A DNA stretch of 64,000 nt, taken from contig JADJXH010000003.1 in assembly GCA_016715895.1 (NCBI GenBank), positions 186,001-250,000 of the forward strand, written 5' to 3'. Each line of letters opens with the position of its first letter. Within the stretch, counting starts at the first letter, position 1. Shown here in pieces: positions 8,397 to 17,187 of this stretch. Origin of the DNA: Flavobacteriales bacterium. Its GTDB lineage: Bacteria; Bacteroidota; Bacteroidia; Flavobacteriales_F; PHOS-HE28. Position numbers and translations under genes: made by a program. Under the pieces are notes generated by a model. That model was not told where the DNA came from. It saw nothing but the letters and a program-made list of their open reading frames with translations, and made no database searches.

Positions 8397-9026
8397 TCAG
8401 GCGGCGACCTTCAGTGACCCGAGCATCAGGAAGCCCAGGGCCTGCAGGTCAGCGCGGTTTTTCTTCAGGAGATCGGCGTAGGTGCCGCGCAGGAGGTAGC
8501 CGGGATGCATGCCGCGTGGACGGGCGTACCCTGCGAAGCCGTCCACCACCGCGAAGCCCATGCGCTGCCAGAAGGCGGCATGCGGCGCATCGCAGGTGAA
8601 CACGCAATGGTCGCGGCCGTAGCGGTGTGCGGTGGCGATGATGGCCAGCACGAAGCGGCGGGTGGTGGCCAGCGAGCGCTTCTCCCGCGCCAGGCACAGG
8701 CGGCTCACTTCGCTCACGGGCTTCCCGTCCTTCCTGGCCTGTGCCACCAGATCCAGTGCGGCATCCCGGAGCGGGCCTTCGCCCAGGTCCTTGAAGAGGT
8801 GCAGCGGATGCCGGGCCTTGATCGGGTTGAGCAACCGCACACAGCCCACCAAGCGATCATGCTCGTACCAGCCGAGGTGCAGCGCGGTCGCGTCGTATTC
8901 GTCGGTGTCGAAGCCCTCCGGTCCGGCGAGGAACTCGCGCTGGTCACTGGTCGCATAGATGGCATGCCGGAACCGGTGGTAGTCGAGCACCTCGGCATGG
9001 GAGGCGATGGGGCGGAGGGTGCACAT
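8397..9026 (-). CDS. LuxI/FeeM-like GNAT acyl-synthase (copy 3)
   Basis: The 209-residue product is a diverged paralogue of copies 1 and 2. It keeps the same register of key residues: YHRFRHAIY, D42 and D45 in DTDEYD, HLGWYE, GCVRLL with R64, then EVSRLCLA, followed by RFVLAII and FWQRMGFAVV. The C-terminal 50 residues (RPRGMHPGYLLRGTYADLL...) differ strongly from copies 1 and 2, suggesting a different substrate. Copy 3 is first in an operon with the LytTR regulator. Its upstream motif keeps the GATAACC box and 16-nt spacing but has AATGCAC as second box. Inference: it makes an acylated small molecule, possibly a signal. Confidence 0.75.
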   Translation of the reverse strand: MCTLRPIASHAEVLDYHRFRHAIYATSDQREFLAGPEGFDTDEYDATALHLGWYEHDRLVGCVRLLNPIKARHPLHLFKDLGEGPLRDAALDLVAQARKDGKPVSEVSRLCLAREKRSLATTRRFVLAIIATAHRYGRDHCVFTCDAPHAAFWQRMGFAVVDGFAGYARPRGMHPGYLLRGTYADLLKKNRADLQALGFLMLGSLKVAA

Positions 9027-9043
9027 GGCGCTGGTTTCTGGAT

Positions 9044-9073
9044 GTGCATTCCATCCGCGTGGCCCCGGTTATC
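9044..9073 (-). promoter_or_regulatory. Promoter-like motif, copy C (GATAACC-N16-AATGCAC)
   Basis: GATAACC (9067-9073) and AATGCAC (9044-9050) on the minus strand are 16 nt apart and end 17 nt before the copy-3 GNAT start. The sequence between the boxes differs from copies A and B, so box and spacing conservation is not simply recent duplication. Confidence 0.5.
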
Positions 9074-9178
9074 AGGTGCGGCTCCTCGACAGCATCACGT
9101 CCGTCGACCCCAAGGAGGCCCCGGTGCACAGCCCCGTAGCACCGGGCGGTTCGACCAGAAGGCCGCGCTTCCATTCCC

Positions 9179-9186
9179 TACCTTGC
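9179..9186 (+). promoter_or_regulatory. Bacteroidota -7 element TACCTTGC
   Basis: TACCTTGC lies 4 nt before the metalloprotease ATG at 9191 and matches the Bacteroidota -7 consensus TAnnTTTG in 6 of 8 positions. The transcript would be almost leaderless. Confidence 0.5.
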
Positions 9187-9190
9187 ATAC

Positions 9191-12163
9191 ATGCTGCTTC
9201 GCCGCGCTCTTCTGCTCCAGCTCACACTCCTGTCCGCCGGGCTTGCGGCCCAGGATCCCGGGATCGGCCAGGTGGCCGCTCGCATCCAGGCGCTTCACGA
9301 TCGCGGGGCCGCCTTTCCGGAAAGGACCCTGGTCCAGGCCGCGGCGGAGGATGCGCGAACGACCGCCCTCTGGCAACAGGCCTGCACGCGAGCCACGACG
9401 CTGCATGTGGCGCGGGAGGCCGCCATCGCCCTTCGGAACGATGCCCCATCGACCTTCCGCTTCACCCTGCCCACACCGGATGGACCGCTGACGCTTGAGC
9501 TCGAGCGGTGGGCCCCGCTGGCCGACGGGTTCACGGTGACCACGGCCTCACACGGGACGGTGCTGGTCGACCCCGGGGTGCATTACAGGGGACGGGTGAT
9601 GGGTGACAACTCCTCCGTGGCGGGGCTCAGCGTGTACGGTGATGAGCTGATGGGCCTGGTGCGCGATGCGCAGGGCACGCTCGTGCTGGGGCGGCTGAAG
9701 AACGAGGACGTTCATGTGGTGTATCGCGAGCACGACCTGCGTGAACGGCGTCCAATGAACTGTGGGGCGGAGTACACGGGTGGTCACTACCATGCCGGCG
9801 AGCTGCAGGGTGATGCCGATGACCGGACGATCCGCTGCGTGAAGTTCTACTGGGAGGTGGACCACCCCATCTTCCAGGACAAAGGCGGCGTGGTGGCCAC
9901 CACCAACTACGTCACCGGCCTCTTCAACCAGAGCGCGATCCTGTTCGACAACGACGGGGTGGACGTGCAGTTGCAGGAGGTGTTCGTGTGGGACGTGCCC
10001 AGTCCATACACCGGCCCGAGCACGAGCAACTACCTCAACCAGTTCGGCGCGTTCCGCACCAGCTTCAACGGCGATCTGGCGCACCTGCTGGGCTACAGCG
10101 GTGGGGGCGGCATCGCGTGGATCAACTCGTTGTGCGGAAGCACCTCGTCGCGCATGGCGTACAGCGACATCAACAGCAGCTACAGCAACGTGCCCACGTA
10201 CAGTTGGAGCGTGGAGGTGGTGACGCACGAGCAGGGGCACAACCTGGGCTCGGCGCACACCCATGCCTGCGTGTGGAACGGCAACGGCACGGCGATCGAC
10301 GGATGTGGTCCCACGGCGGGCTACACGGAAGGGTCCTGCGCCACAGGTCCGCTGCCGGCGGGCGGAGGCACGATCATGAGCTACTGCCACCTGGTGGGCG
10401 GGGTGGGCATCAACTTCAACAACGGCTTCGGTCCGCAGCCCGCGGCGGTGATCCGCAACCGGGTGAACGCGGCGACCTGCCTGGCGCAATGCGGCAGCAG
10501 CTGCGATCCGCCGGGCACGCTCAGCGTCACCAACCTCACCAGCAACGCGGCCACCTTGAGCTGGTCGAACCTCGGCGTGACGTCCTACACGCTGCGCTGG
10601 AAACCACAGGCCGCCAGCACGTGGACCACCATCCCGGGGCTGACCACCACGACCTATGCGCTCACCGGGCTTTCGCAGACCACGGCTTACGAATTCCAAG
10701 TGCAGAGCGATTGCGGAGCGTCCAGTTCGGCGTTCAGCGCGAGCACCGTGTTCACCACCCCGGCGCCCTGCCCGGATGCCTTGGAGCCGAACGAGACCTT
10801 CGCCACAGCGGCACAGGTGGTGCTTCCAGCGAACATCAGTGCGTTGATCGCCACGGCATCGGACGCCGATCACTATGGGTTCAGCATCACGGGCACGAGC
10901 ACCATCAGCATCTTCCTGTCCGGTCTGCCGGCGAACTACAACGTGCGGCTGCTGGGGGCCGGAGGCAACCAGCTGGCCCTTGCGCAGAACAGCGGCACGA
11001 ACAGCGAGTTCATCAACTACGCCAATGCGGCGGCCGGCGCGTACGTCGTGCATGTCTTCGGCTCCAACGGGGCCAGCGATCCGGTGGCGTGCTACAGCCT
11101 GTCGATCACCGCCCAGTCCAGCACCTGTGACCGTCCGCAGAGCCAGTCCGTGACGGGCATCACGTACAATGGCGCCACGCTGAATTGGTCGGCCGTGCAA
11201 GGCGCTTCGGGCTACGACGTGCAATGGAAGGAGAGCACGGCACCCACGTGGACCCTTGTTCCAGGCGTTACCGGCACCACGTTGCCGCTGACCGGGCTGG
11301 CCTGGAGCACGGCGCATCAGTTCCAAGTGCGTTCGGTCTGCCAGGGCACGATCGGCGGGCAGGGCGGCACATCGCTTTGGACGCAGCCCGGCTCCTTCAC
11401 CACCGGCACGCCGCCCTGCGAGGTGGCTCCGCCCACCGTGCTCGCGGCGAAGGTGCTGTTGGACGGGGCGTGGCGAAGCGCGGCCAGCTTGATGGTGGAC
11501 AGCCTGCGGCGGCAGGGCGTTCTGCCCCTCACTGAACCTTACACGGCGCTGGGCCACACGCTCACGGGTGCCACCACCACCAACGCATCGGTCCTGGCGG
11601 TCACGGGCGCCAACGCCATCACGGATTGGGTGCTGGTGGAACTGCGTTCGGCGACCGTGCCGGCACAGGTGCTTGAGGCCCGGGCCGCGCTGGTGCAGCG
11701 GGACGGGGATGTGGTGGCGGTGGACGGCATTTCGCCGCTGGGCTTCTGCCAGGCCGCGGGCAGCTACCACGTGGCGGTGCGTCACCGCAATCATCTGGGG
11801 GTGATGACGGCGCAGCCGATCGCGTTGAGCGCCACGGCCACCGCGCTGGACCTGAGCGTGGCCACCACGGCCACCTGGGGCACCAACGCACGCAAGAGCG
11901 CGAACGGTCGGACCCTGCTGTGGTCGGGCAATGTGGTGGGCGATGCGCAGGTGAAGTACACCGGCGGGAGCAACGACCGTGATCCCATCCTGACGGCCAT
12001 CGGGGGGGCGGTGCCCACGAACACCGCCTCCGGCTATCTGCCGGCGGATGTCACCCTCGATGGGCAGGTGAAGTACACCGGCACCGGCAACGACCGCGAC
12101 CCGATCCTGAGCAACGTGGGCGGCACGGTGCCGACCGGGACGGTGACGCAGCAGTTGCCGTGA
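9191..12163 (+). CDS. Secreted M12B-like metalloprotease with Fn3 and EF-hand-like C-terminal repeats
   Basis: This 990-residue protein has a signal peptide (LLRRALLLQLTLLSAGLAAQ), a propeptide-like region and a zinc-metalloprotease domain with VVTHEQGHNLGSAHTHAC, which contains the reprolysin motif HExxHxxGxxH from about residue 346. Next come a fibronectin III domain (about 440-525), a region like the bacterial pre-peptidase C-terminal domain (CPDALEPNETFATAAQ, about 528-640) and a second Fn3 (about 645-745). The last 60 residues hold two Asp/Asn-rich repeats, KYTGGSNDRDPIL and DVTLDGQVKYTGTGNDRDPIL, which resemble calcium-binding or dockerin loops; no classical T9SS tail is present. It probably degrades extracellular protein. 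A copy of its last 27 codons recurs at 14219-14300. Confidence 0.85.
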   Translation: MLLRRALLLQLTLLSAGLAAQDPGIGQVAARIQALHDRGAAFPERTLVQAAAEDARTTALWQQACTRATTLHVAREAAIALRNDAPSTFRFTLPTPDGPLTLELERWAPLADGFTVTTASHGTVLVDPGVHYRGRVMGDNSSVAGLSVYGDELMGLVRDAQGTLVLGRLKNEDVHVVYREHDLRERRPMNCGAEYTGGHYHAGELQGDADDRTIRCVKFYWEVDHPIFQDKGGVVATTNYVTGLFNQSAILFDNDGVDVQLQEVFVWDVPSPYTGPSTSNYLNQFGAFRTSFNGDLAHLLGYSGGGGIAWINSLCGSTSSRMAYSDINSSYSNVPTYSWSVEVVTHEQGHNLGSAHTHACVWNGNGTAIDGCGPTAGYTEGSCATGPLPAGGGTIMSYCHLVGGVGINFNNGFGPQPAAVIRNRVNAATCLAQCGSSCDPPGTLSVTNLTSNAATLSWSNLGVTSYTLRWKPQAASTWTTIPGLTTTTYALTGLSQTTAYEFQVQSDCGASSSAFSASTVFTTPAPCPDALEPNETFATAAQVVLPANISALIATASDADHYGFSITGTSTISIFLSGLPANYNVRLLGAGGNQLALAQNSGTNSEFINYANAAAGAYVVHVFGSNGASDPVACYSLSITAQSSTCDRPQSQSVTGITYNGATLNWSAVQGASGYDVQWKESTAPTWTLVPGVTGTTLPLTGLAWSTAHQFQVRSVCQGTIGGQGGTSLWTQPGSFTTGTPPCEVAPPTVLAAKVLLDGAWRSAASLMVDSLRRQGVLPLTEPYTALGHTLTGATTTNASVLAVTGANAITDWVLVELRSATVPAQVLEARAALVQRDGDVVAVDGISPLGFCQAAGSYHVAVRHRNHLGVMTAQPIALSATATALDLSVATTATWGTNARKSANGRTLLWSGNVVGDAQVKYTGGSNDRDPILTAIGGAVPTNTASGYLPADVTLDGQVKYTGTGNDRDPILSNVGGTVPTGTVTQQLP

Positions 12164-12167
12164 ACGT

Positions 12168-12195
12168 CACGGCCGGAGGCCAACCTCCGGCCGTG
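12168..12195. terminator. Hairpin between convergent genes
   Basis: A perfect 12-bp GC-rich stem (12168-12179 with 12184-12195) closes a CCAA tetraloop between two convergent genes. It has no U-tract on either side, so a bidirectional terminator or transcript-end stabiliser is likely but not proven. Confidence 0.6.
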
Positions 12196-12209
12196 GCGCG
12201 CCGTCGGGG

Positions 12210-14150
12210 TCACTGGACCACGATGCGTTCGCTGTGCTGGACGGCCCCATCCATGAGGCTGCAGATGAGGTAGAGGCCGGCAGGCAGGTCGGAGACGTCG
12301 AAGGCGATCTGGTTCCTGCCCGCACGGGGCAGACCCGCGAACACATCCCTGACCATGCGGCCGTGTGGGTCGAGCAGGATGACCTGGGTGGGTCGTGCCT
12401 CTTCGACGATGAACTCGAACACGGCCCGCTCCGAAGCCGGGTTGGGATGCACATGCGCCTCGGTCAAGGGTTCTTCGTGTGGAAGATCGTCAAGTCCGGT
12501 CATGGACCCCATCGCGCCGATCTGGGCGATACGGGTGCGGTACACGTGCGAAGAGGTGCCGTATGCGCCGGCGATCCACACCCGTGGCTCATCCGATGCG
12601 GTATGCTCACGGCACATACCGATGTAATCCCCCCAGCGCTGGGTGCTGTTCGTCGTGTAGGCGATGTGTCCTTGTCCGGCCTTCACCGTCACGGAGTTCG
12701 ACCAGGTGCCGGCATCGTCGCAGTTCACCACACGGATGGAGGGATACATGGTGGTGGCATTGCTGGAAAGCATCCCGACGATCACATTCCTGTCGGGTCC
12801 GCCCTGGGCGTAGTTGCTGTAGGGCATCACGCATGGATAGGCCAGGCTGTTCTCCGCGCTCGAATGGAAGGTGGTGCTGAAGGTGGACATGTTGGATAAG
12901 CGTATGCGGATGTAGCGGACCTTGGCGATCGAGGCGTTGCTGGCGGTGGTGAGCACGCCGTGCAGGTGGCCATCGAGGTGGAATACGTTCTGCATCGCAC
13001 AGCTGTTCACCTTGAGCCGCTTGATGGATCCCGGTTGATGGGCGTCTGCCGGAAGCGAGTACCCGGTCACGTTCACCAGCTGTTGGGTAAGCTGCGGCGA
13101 ACCGTTGCTATGGTCGGTGATGCGCAGCACCCGGAGCTGCCCGCCTCCGGCATGCCGGGATTCGACGAAGTACTGCCCGGTTCCGAAGCGGCCGGACCAT
13201 CCGTTCGGGGCCGGCGTGACATGGTATCCGCTGAAGGGGCTCGTCGGCACCGACCAGATCAGGTAGGTGAAGGCCCCTCCGGCATAGGCCGGCCCATGAG
13301 GCACCTGAAAGATCACCGACCGCTGAAAGATGTCGTTGTTGTTGCTGAACAGGTTGACGCTGACGAACAGGTCCTTGTCGGACAAGCCCACGGCGGGGAA
13401 GTCCATCCAGTTCCCGCTGCCGATGTGCTGCGTGAGCTGCGAAGCAGGGAAGTCGTACATGTGCCAGGGTGCCATGGGGTCGATCGAACTGGAGAGGAGC
13501 AGGAGCAGGCGTGAGGTGGATGAGTGCGTGCCGGAAAGGACCGTGATGACGAAGCGATCGGCTTCGGCGTCGTAGATCACCCGAGGGTCGAAGCACTGCG
13601 CGAAGCCGGTGAATCCATGCCACGTGTGATCGGCCAGCAGCGTGCCATCATACCGGTACATCCGCAGGCCGCCGTTGTTCACGGAGACCAGCACATCCTG
13701 GTCGTTGATGGCCAGTCCATTATCCGGCGGGGTCACCGTGGTCATCGTGTTCGCATCGAAGGAGAATCCTACAGAGGGTGAGGAGGCCTTGGGGTCGACC
13801 GGCTCCGGCAAGGGCATTCCCTCACGCCAGCCGAGATGCTCGGTGGCCTCGTTCAGGATGCGCTTCAGAGAATCCACTGCGGACGGAACGGGGTTCACTT
13901 TCCCGAGGTACCGCAGGTCAGCCCGGTCTTCTTCCTGCACACCCAGCATGCTGGGCTGGATCCTGCGATCCAGGATCGCTTGAGCCGGTCCTGCAAGCAC
14001 GCCGGTCGGTTGCTCAAATGCGTCCGGGTTGAGGAGTTCCGGATGCACCTCGTATTCGTGCGGTGGGAGCTGCTCCTGTGCCGGCAGGCGATGGGTGTGA
14101 AGCTGCGCGAGGAGCAAAATGCCCGCGGTCAGGGGAAGGTGGCGGTTCAT
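12210..14150 (-). CDS. Secreted T9SS-sorted protein, function unknown
   Basis: The 646-residue product has a signal peptide-like start (MNRHLPLTAGILLLAQL) and a C-terminal T9SS type A sorting domain (VHPNPASERAVFEF near 568, ending SDLPAGLYLICSLMDGAVQH...). The region between is about 500 residues with motifs seen in Bacteroidota extracellular proteins of unknown function, such as SFDANTMTTVTPPDNGLAINDQ and RWGDYIGMCREH; the repeated WMDFPAVGLSDKDLFVS-type segments hint at a beta-propeller. No catalytic motif was recognised. A GATAACC-type motif lies upstream, with its upstream box next to a scrap of the protease gene. Confidence 0.8.
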   Translation of the reverse strand: MNRHLPLTAGILLLAQLHTHRLPAQEQLPPHEYEVHPELLNPDAFEQPTGVLAGPAQAILDRRIQPSMLGVQEEDRADLRYLGKVNPVPSAVDSLKRILNEATEHLGWREGMPLPEPVDPKASSPSVGFSFDANTMTTVTPPDNGLAINDQDVLVSVNNGGLRMYRYDGTLLADHTWHGFTGFAQCFDPRVIYDAEADRFVITVLSGTHSSTSRLLLLLSSSIDPMAPWHMYDFPASQLTQHIGSGNWMDFPAVGLSDKDLFVSVNLFSNNNDIFQRSVIFQVPHGPAYAGGAFTYLIWSVPTSPFSGYHVTPAPNGWSGRFGTGQYFVESRHAGGGQLRVLRITDHSNGSPQLTQQLVNVTGYSLPADAHQPGSIKRLKVNSCAMQNVFHLDGHLHGVLTTASNASIAKVRYIRIRLSNMSTFSTTFHSSAENSLAYPCVMPYSNYAQGGPDRNVIVGMLSSNATTMYPSIRVVNCDDAGTWSNSVTVKAGQGHIAYTTNSTQRWGDYIGMCREHTASDEPRVWIAGAYGTSSHVYRTRIAQIGAMGSMTGLDDLPHEEPLTEAHVHPNPASERAVFEFIVEEARPTQVILLDPHGRMVRDVFAGLPRAGRNQIAFDVSDLPAGLYLICSLMDGAVQHSERIVVQ

Positions 14151-14189
14151 GGTCGTCGGGTTAGGTTCGTCGGATGAAGCCTTGTCGGA

Positions 14190-14219
14190 GGTTCATCCCA
14201 GGTCAGGAGCGCGGTTATC
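14190..14219 (-). promoter_or_regulatory. Weak promoter-like motif, copy E (GATAACC-N16-ATGAACC)
   Basis: GATAACC (14213-14219) is followed after 16 nt by ATGAACC (14190-14196) on the minus strand, 39 nt before the start at 14150. The second box is poorer than in copies A-D. The first box abuts and by one base overlaps the duplicated protease fragment. Confidence 0.3.
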
Positions 14220-14300
14220 ACCGGCAACGACCGCGACCCGATCCTGAGCAACGTGGGCGGCACGGTGCCGACCGGGACGGTGACGCAGCAGCTGCCGTAA
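14219..14300 (+). pseudogene. Remnant of the metalloprotease gene 3' end (82-bp duplicate)
   Basis: These 82 bases match 12082-12163 at 80 positions. They encode the last 26 codons of the protease (starting TGNDRDPILSNVGG, ending QQLP) and its stop codon, changed from TGA to TAA. Nothing upstream of 14219 matches the protease, so this is a 3' scrap left by duplication or recombination. Its stop codon overlaps the ATG of the next gene by one base. Confidence 0.9.
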
Positions 14301-15109
14301 TGATCGCTGTGGTCATGCGTTCCATGCCCATGCGACGACGCGCCGGCCTCCGCCAGCTGGTCCTGTTGTGGACCGCGGCGACCTGGATGACCGTGGCGGA
14401 CGCGCAGCCCGCGATGCTGCTGGAGGTGGGCCCCTCATTGGTGCAAGGCGGGCTGGTGCCGGGCTATCGGGACGGAGATGGTCGCACCTTCATGGGGAGC
14501 GATCGGATCCATGCCTTCGGGTTCCGTGCGGGGCTCGCGGTGCTCGTCCGGCCGGAGGGCGGCCGCGGCGGACTGCTGATCGGTCCGGAGGTGTGCTTGG
14601 GAAGCCAGCGTGCCATGATCCGCTCGGAGAGCGCGCACACGGCGCCATCCTCGCTGCGGAGCGACGTGAGCCGATGGTCGGGGCGCTTCAGCGCTCCGCT
14701 GTTCCAGGGCGGTCTGGCCGTGCACGGGTGGTGGCAGGCTACAGGACCGCTGGCGGTCACCGCCGGACCGGCGGTGCGGCTGGCTTTCGTCGCCTCCGGA
14801 CAGGAGGTGGGCACCGTGGAGACCACCACGACGCATTACGACCCGGGCTGGGTCCCCCAATGGACGGAAGTGACGAGCAGCACCTACGTGCTGCAGCCGT
14901 CCGTGAAGGATCGCGCCTTGCTGGTGACCGCCTTCCAGGCCGGCCTTCGCTACCAGCCGCTGCGCGGCTTATTGCTCGGTCTTGTGGGCGGGGTGGAGTT
15001 CGGGTCCACCGATGTGTCCCTTCATGGCGGAAGGCAGGCCTTCGGGGCCTTGACCGTGGGCTGGCTTGCGCCGCTGCAGGCCGCGACCGCCCGGTCTGTT
15101 GAAAACTGA
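14300..15109 (+). CDS. Probable outer-membrane beta-barrel protein
   Basis: About 269 residues. The start is uncertain between the ATG at 14300, which overlaps the stop of the duplicated protease scrap, and one of several in-frame ATGs a few codons later; all lead into a basic stretch and a signal peptide (LRQLVLLWTAATWMTVADA). The mature part alternates Gly, aromatic and polar residues (LLEVGPSLVQGGLVPGY, GLAVHGWWQATGPLAVTAGP, LRGLLLGLVGGVEFGSTD) and ends in strand-like sequence, typical of small Bacteroidota outer-membrane porin-like barrels. No specific family was recognised. Its promoter is not evident, and the fused scrap upstream may have changed its regulation. Confidence 0.65.
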   Translation: MIAVVMRSMPMRRRAGLRQLVLLWTAATWMTVADAQPAMLLEVGPSLVQGGLVPGYRDGDGRTFMGSDRIHAFGFRAGLAVLVRPEGGRGGLLIGPEVCLGSQRAMIRSESAHTAPSSLRSDVSRWSGRFSAPLFQGGLAVHGWWQATGPLAVTAGPAVRLAFVASGQEVGTVETTTTHYDPGWVPQWTEVTSSTYVLQPSVKDRALLVTAFQAGLRYQPLRGLLLGLVGGVEFGSTDVSLHGGRQAFGALTVGWLAPLQAATARSVEN

Positions 15110-15166
15110 GCCGGATCGTTGAAAACCGTTCCCCGGATCGGCCGACCGGGGCTGCCGGGGCTGGGT

Positions 15167-15174
15167 TACCTTCG
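15167..15174 (+). promoter_or_regulatory. -7 element TACCTTCG before the parE operon
   Basis: TACCTTCG lies 105 nt before the parE ATG, giving one of the longer leaders in the window. No riboswitch-like structure was recognised in the leader. Confidence 0.45.
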
Positions 15175-15279
15175 TGGCGCCCCGCCGGAACCCTTGTCCC
15201 TGTTGGATCTCCGGCGTTCAGGCCCGAACGGCCACCGCGTTGGACGGTGCCCTCCGGGCCGGATGGGCGATGAAGCACG

Positions 15280-17187
15280 ATGAGCGAGACGAACTATGGT
15301 GAAGAGCATATCCGGTCGCTGGACTGGAAGGAGCACATCCGCCTGCGGCCGGGCATGTACATCGGCAAGCTGGGCGACGGCAGCAGCTACGACGACGGCA
15401 TCTACATCCTGCTGAAGGAGGTGCTGGACAACTGCATCGACGAGTACGTCATGGGCCACGGCAGGAAGGTCGAGGTCCGCATCGACGGCGGCCGGGTGGA
15501 GGTGCGGGACTACGGCCGCGGCGTTCCGCTCGGCAAGGTGATCGATGTGGTGAGCAAGATCAACACCGGCGCCAAGTACGACAGCAAGGCCTTCAAGAAG
15601 AGCGTCGGCCTGAACGGGGTGGGTACCAAGGCCGTGAACGCCCTGAGCACCTACTTCCGCATCGAGAGCGTGCGCGACGGGCAGATGAAGCGTGCGGAGT
15701 TCGACCGCGGAGTGCTGCGCAAGGATGAGAAGCTGCAGCCCACCACCGAGGCCAACGGCACGCGCGTGGTGTTCGAACCGGACACCGAGATGTTCCGCCA
15801 CTACCAGTTCCGCGATCAGCACATCGAACGGCTGCTGTGGAACTACTGCTACCTGAACACGGGCCTCACCATCGTGTACAACGGGCAGCGCTTCCAGAGC
15901 AAGAACGGCCTGCTGGACCTGCTCACCACCAAGATGGACGGCGAGCCGTTGTACCCCATCATCCACCTGGTGGGCGACGACATCGAGCTGGCCATGACCC
16001 ACGCCAACCACTACGGCGAGGAGTACTACAGCTTTGTCAACGGCCAGCACACCACCCAGGGCGGCACGCACCAGGGCGCCTTCCGCGAGGGCGTGGCCAA
16101 GGTGATCAAGGAGTTCTTCAAGAAGGACTGGGAGGCGGGCGACATCCGCACCGGCATCGTGGCGGCCATTGCCGTGAAGGTGATCGAGCCGGTGTTCGAG
16201 AGCCAGACCAAGACCAAGCTGGGCAGTTTGGAGGTGGAGCCCGGCGGGCAGAGCATGCGCAGCTTCGTGGGCGACTTCCTGGCCACCAAGCTGGACAACT
16301 TCCTGCACAAGCATCCGGAGACCGCGCAGGCCCTGCAGTCGAAGATCCTGGAGAGCGAGCGCGAACGCAAGGAGCTGAGCGGCATCCGCAAGCTGGCCCG
16401 CGAACGCGCCAAGAAGGCCAGCCTGCACAACCGCAAGCTGCGCGACTGCCGCATCCACCTCAGCGACCCCAAGAACGATCCGCGCAAGCAGGAGACCACC
16501 CTCTTCATCACCGAGGGCGACAGCGCCAGCGGCAGCATCACCAAGAGCCGCAGCGTGGAGACGCAGGCCGTCTTCAGCCTCAAGGGCAAGCCGCTCAACA
16601 GCCACGGCCTCACCAAGAAGGTGGTGTACGAGAACGAGGAGTTCAACCTCATCCAGGCCGCGCTCGACATCGAGGACGGCATGGACGGGCTGCGGTACAA
16701 CCGCATCGTGATCGCCACCGACGCCGATGTGGACGGCATGCACATCCGGCTGCTGCTGATGACCTTCTTCCTGCAGTTCTTCCCCGACCTGGTGAAGAAC
16801 GACCACCTCTACATCCTGCAGACACCGCTGTTCCGCGTGCGCAACCGGAAGGAGACGGTGTACTGCTACAGCGACGAGGAGCGGCAACAGGCCATCGCCC
16901 GGCTGGGCCGCGACCCGGAGATCACCCGCTTCAAGGGTCTGGGCGAGATCAGCCCCGACGAGTTCAAGCACTTCATCGGGCCCGACATGCGGCTGGAGCC
17001 GGTGATGATCACCAAGGAGGCCGCCGTGCAGCAGCTGCTTGACTTCTACATGGGCAAGAACACCCCCGAGCGGCAGGAGTTCATCATCGGCAACCTGCGC
17101 GTGGAGAAGGACGTGGTGAACGACAAGCCGGAGGACCCGGTGAAGGCCATCGCCCGTAAACTGGACGAAGTCGAGGAAGAGGTATGA
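15280..17187 (+). CDS. parE: DNA topoisomerase IV subunit B
   Basis: The 635-residue protein is the ATPase subunit of the type IIA topoisomerase that decatenates daughter chromosomes. It has the GHKL nucleotide-binding motifs ([31 protein letters not shown]), the transducer region and the TOPRIM domain ([11 protein letters not shown] near 410, [10 protein letters not shown] near 483), and ends at the length usual for ParE, without the long GyrB-type insertion. It leads a tight operon: its stop overlaps the next ATG by 4 nt, and parC follows two genes later. Confidence 0.95.
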   Translation: MSETNYGEEHIRSLDWKEHIRLRPGMYIGKLGDGSSYDDGIYILLKEVLDNCIDEYVMGHGRKVEVRIDGGRVEVRDYGRGVPLGKVIDVVSKINTGAKYDSKAFKKSVGLNGVGTKAVNALSTYFRIESVRDGQMKRAEFDRGVLRKDEKLQPTTEANGTRVVFEPDTEMFRHYQFRDQHIERLLWNYCYLNTGLTIVYNGQRFQSKNGLLDLLTTKMDGEPLYPIIHLVGDDIELAMTHANHYGEEYYSFVNGQHTTQGGTHQGAFREGVAKVIKEFFKKDWEAGDIRTGIVAAIAVKVIEPVFESQTKTKLGSLEVEPGGQSMRSFVGDFLATKLDNFLHKHPETAQALQSKILESERERKELSGIRKLARERAKKASLHNRKLRDCRIHLSDPKNDPRKQETTLFITEGDSASGSITKSRSVETQAVFSLKGKPLNSHGLTKKVVYENEEFNLIQAALDIEDGMDGLRYNRIVIATDADVDGMHIRLLLMTFFLQFFPDLVKNDHLYILQTPLFRVRNRKETVYCYSDEERQQAIARLGRDPEITRFKGLGEISPDEFKHFIGPDMRLEPVMITKEAAVQQLLDFYMGKNTPERQEFIIGNLRVEKDVVNDKPEDPVKAIARKLDEVEEEV

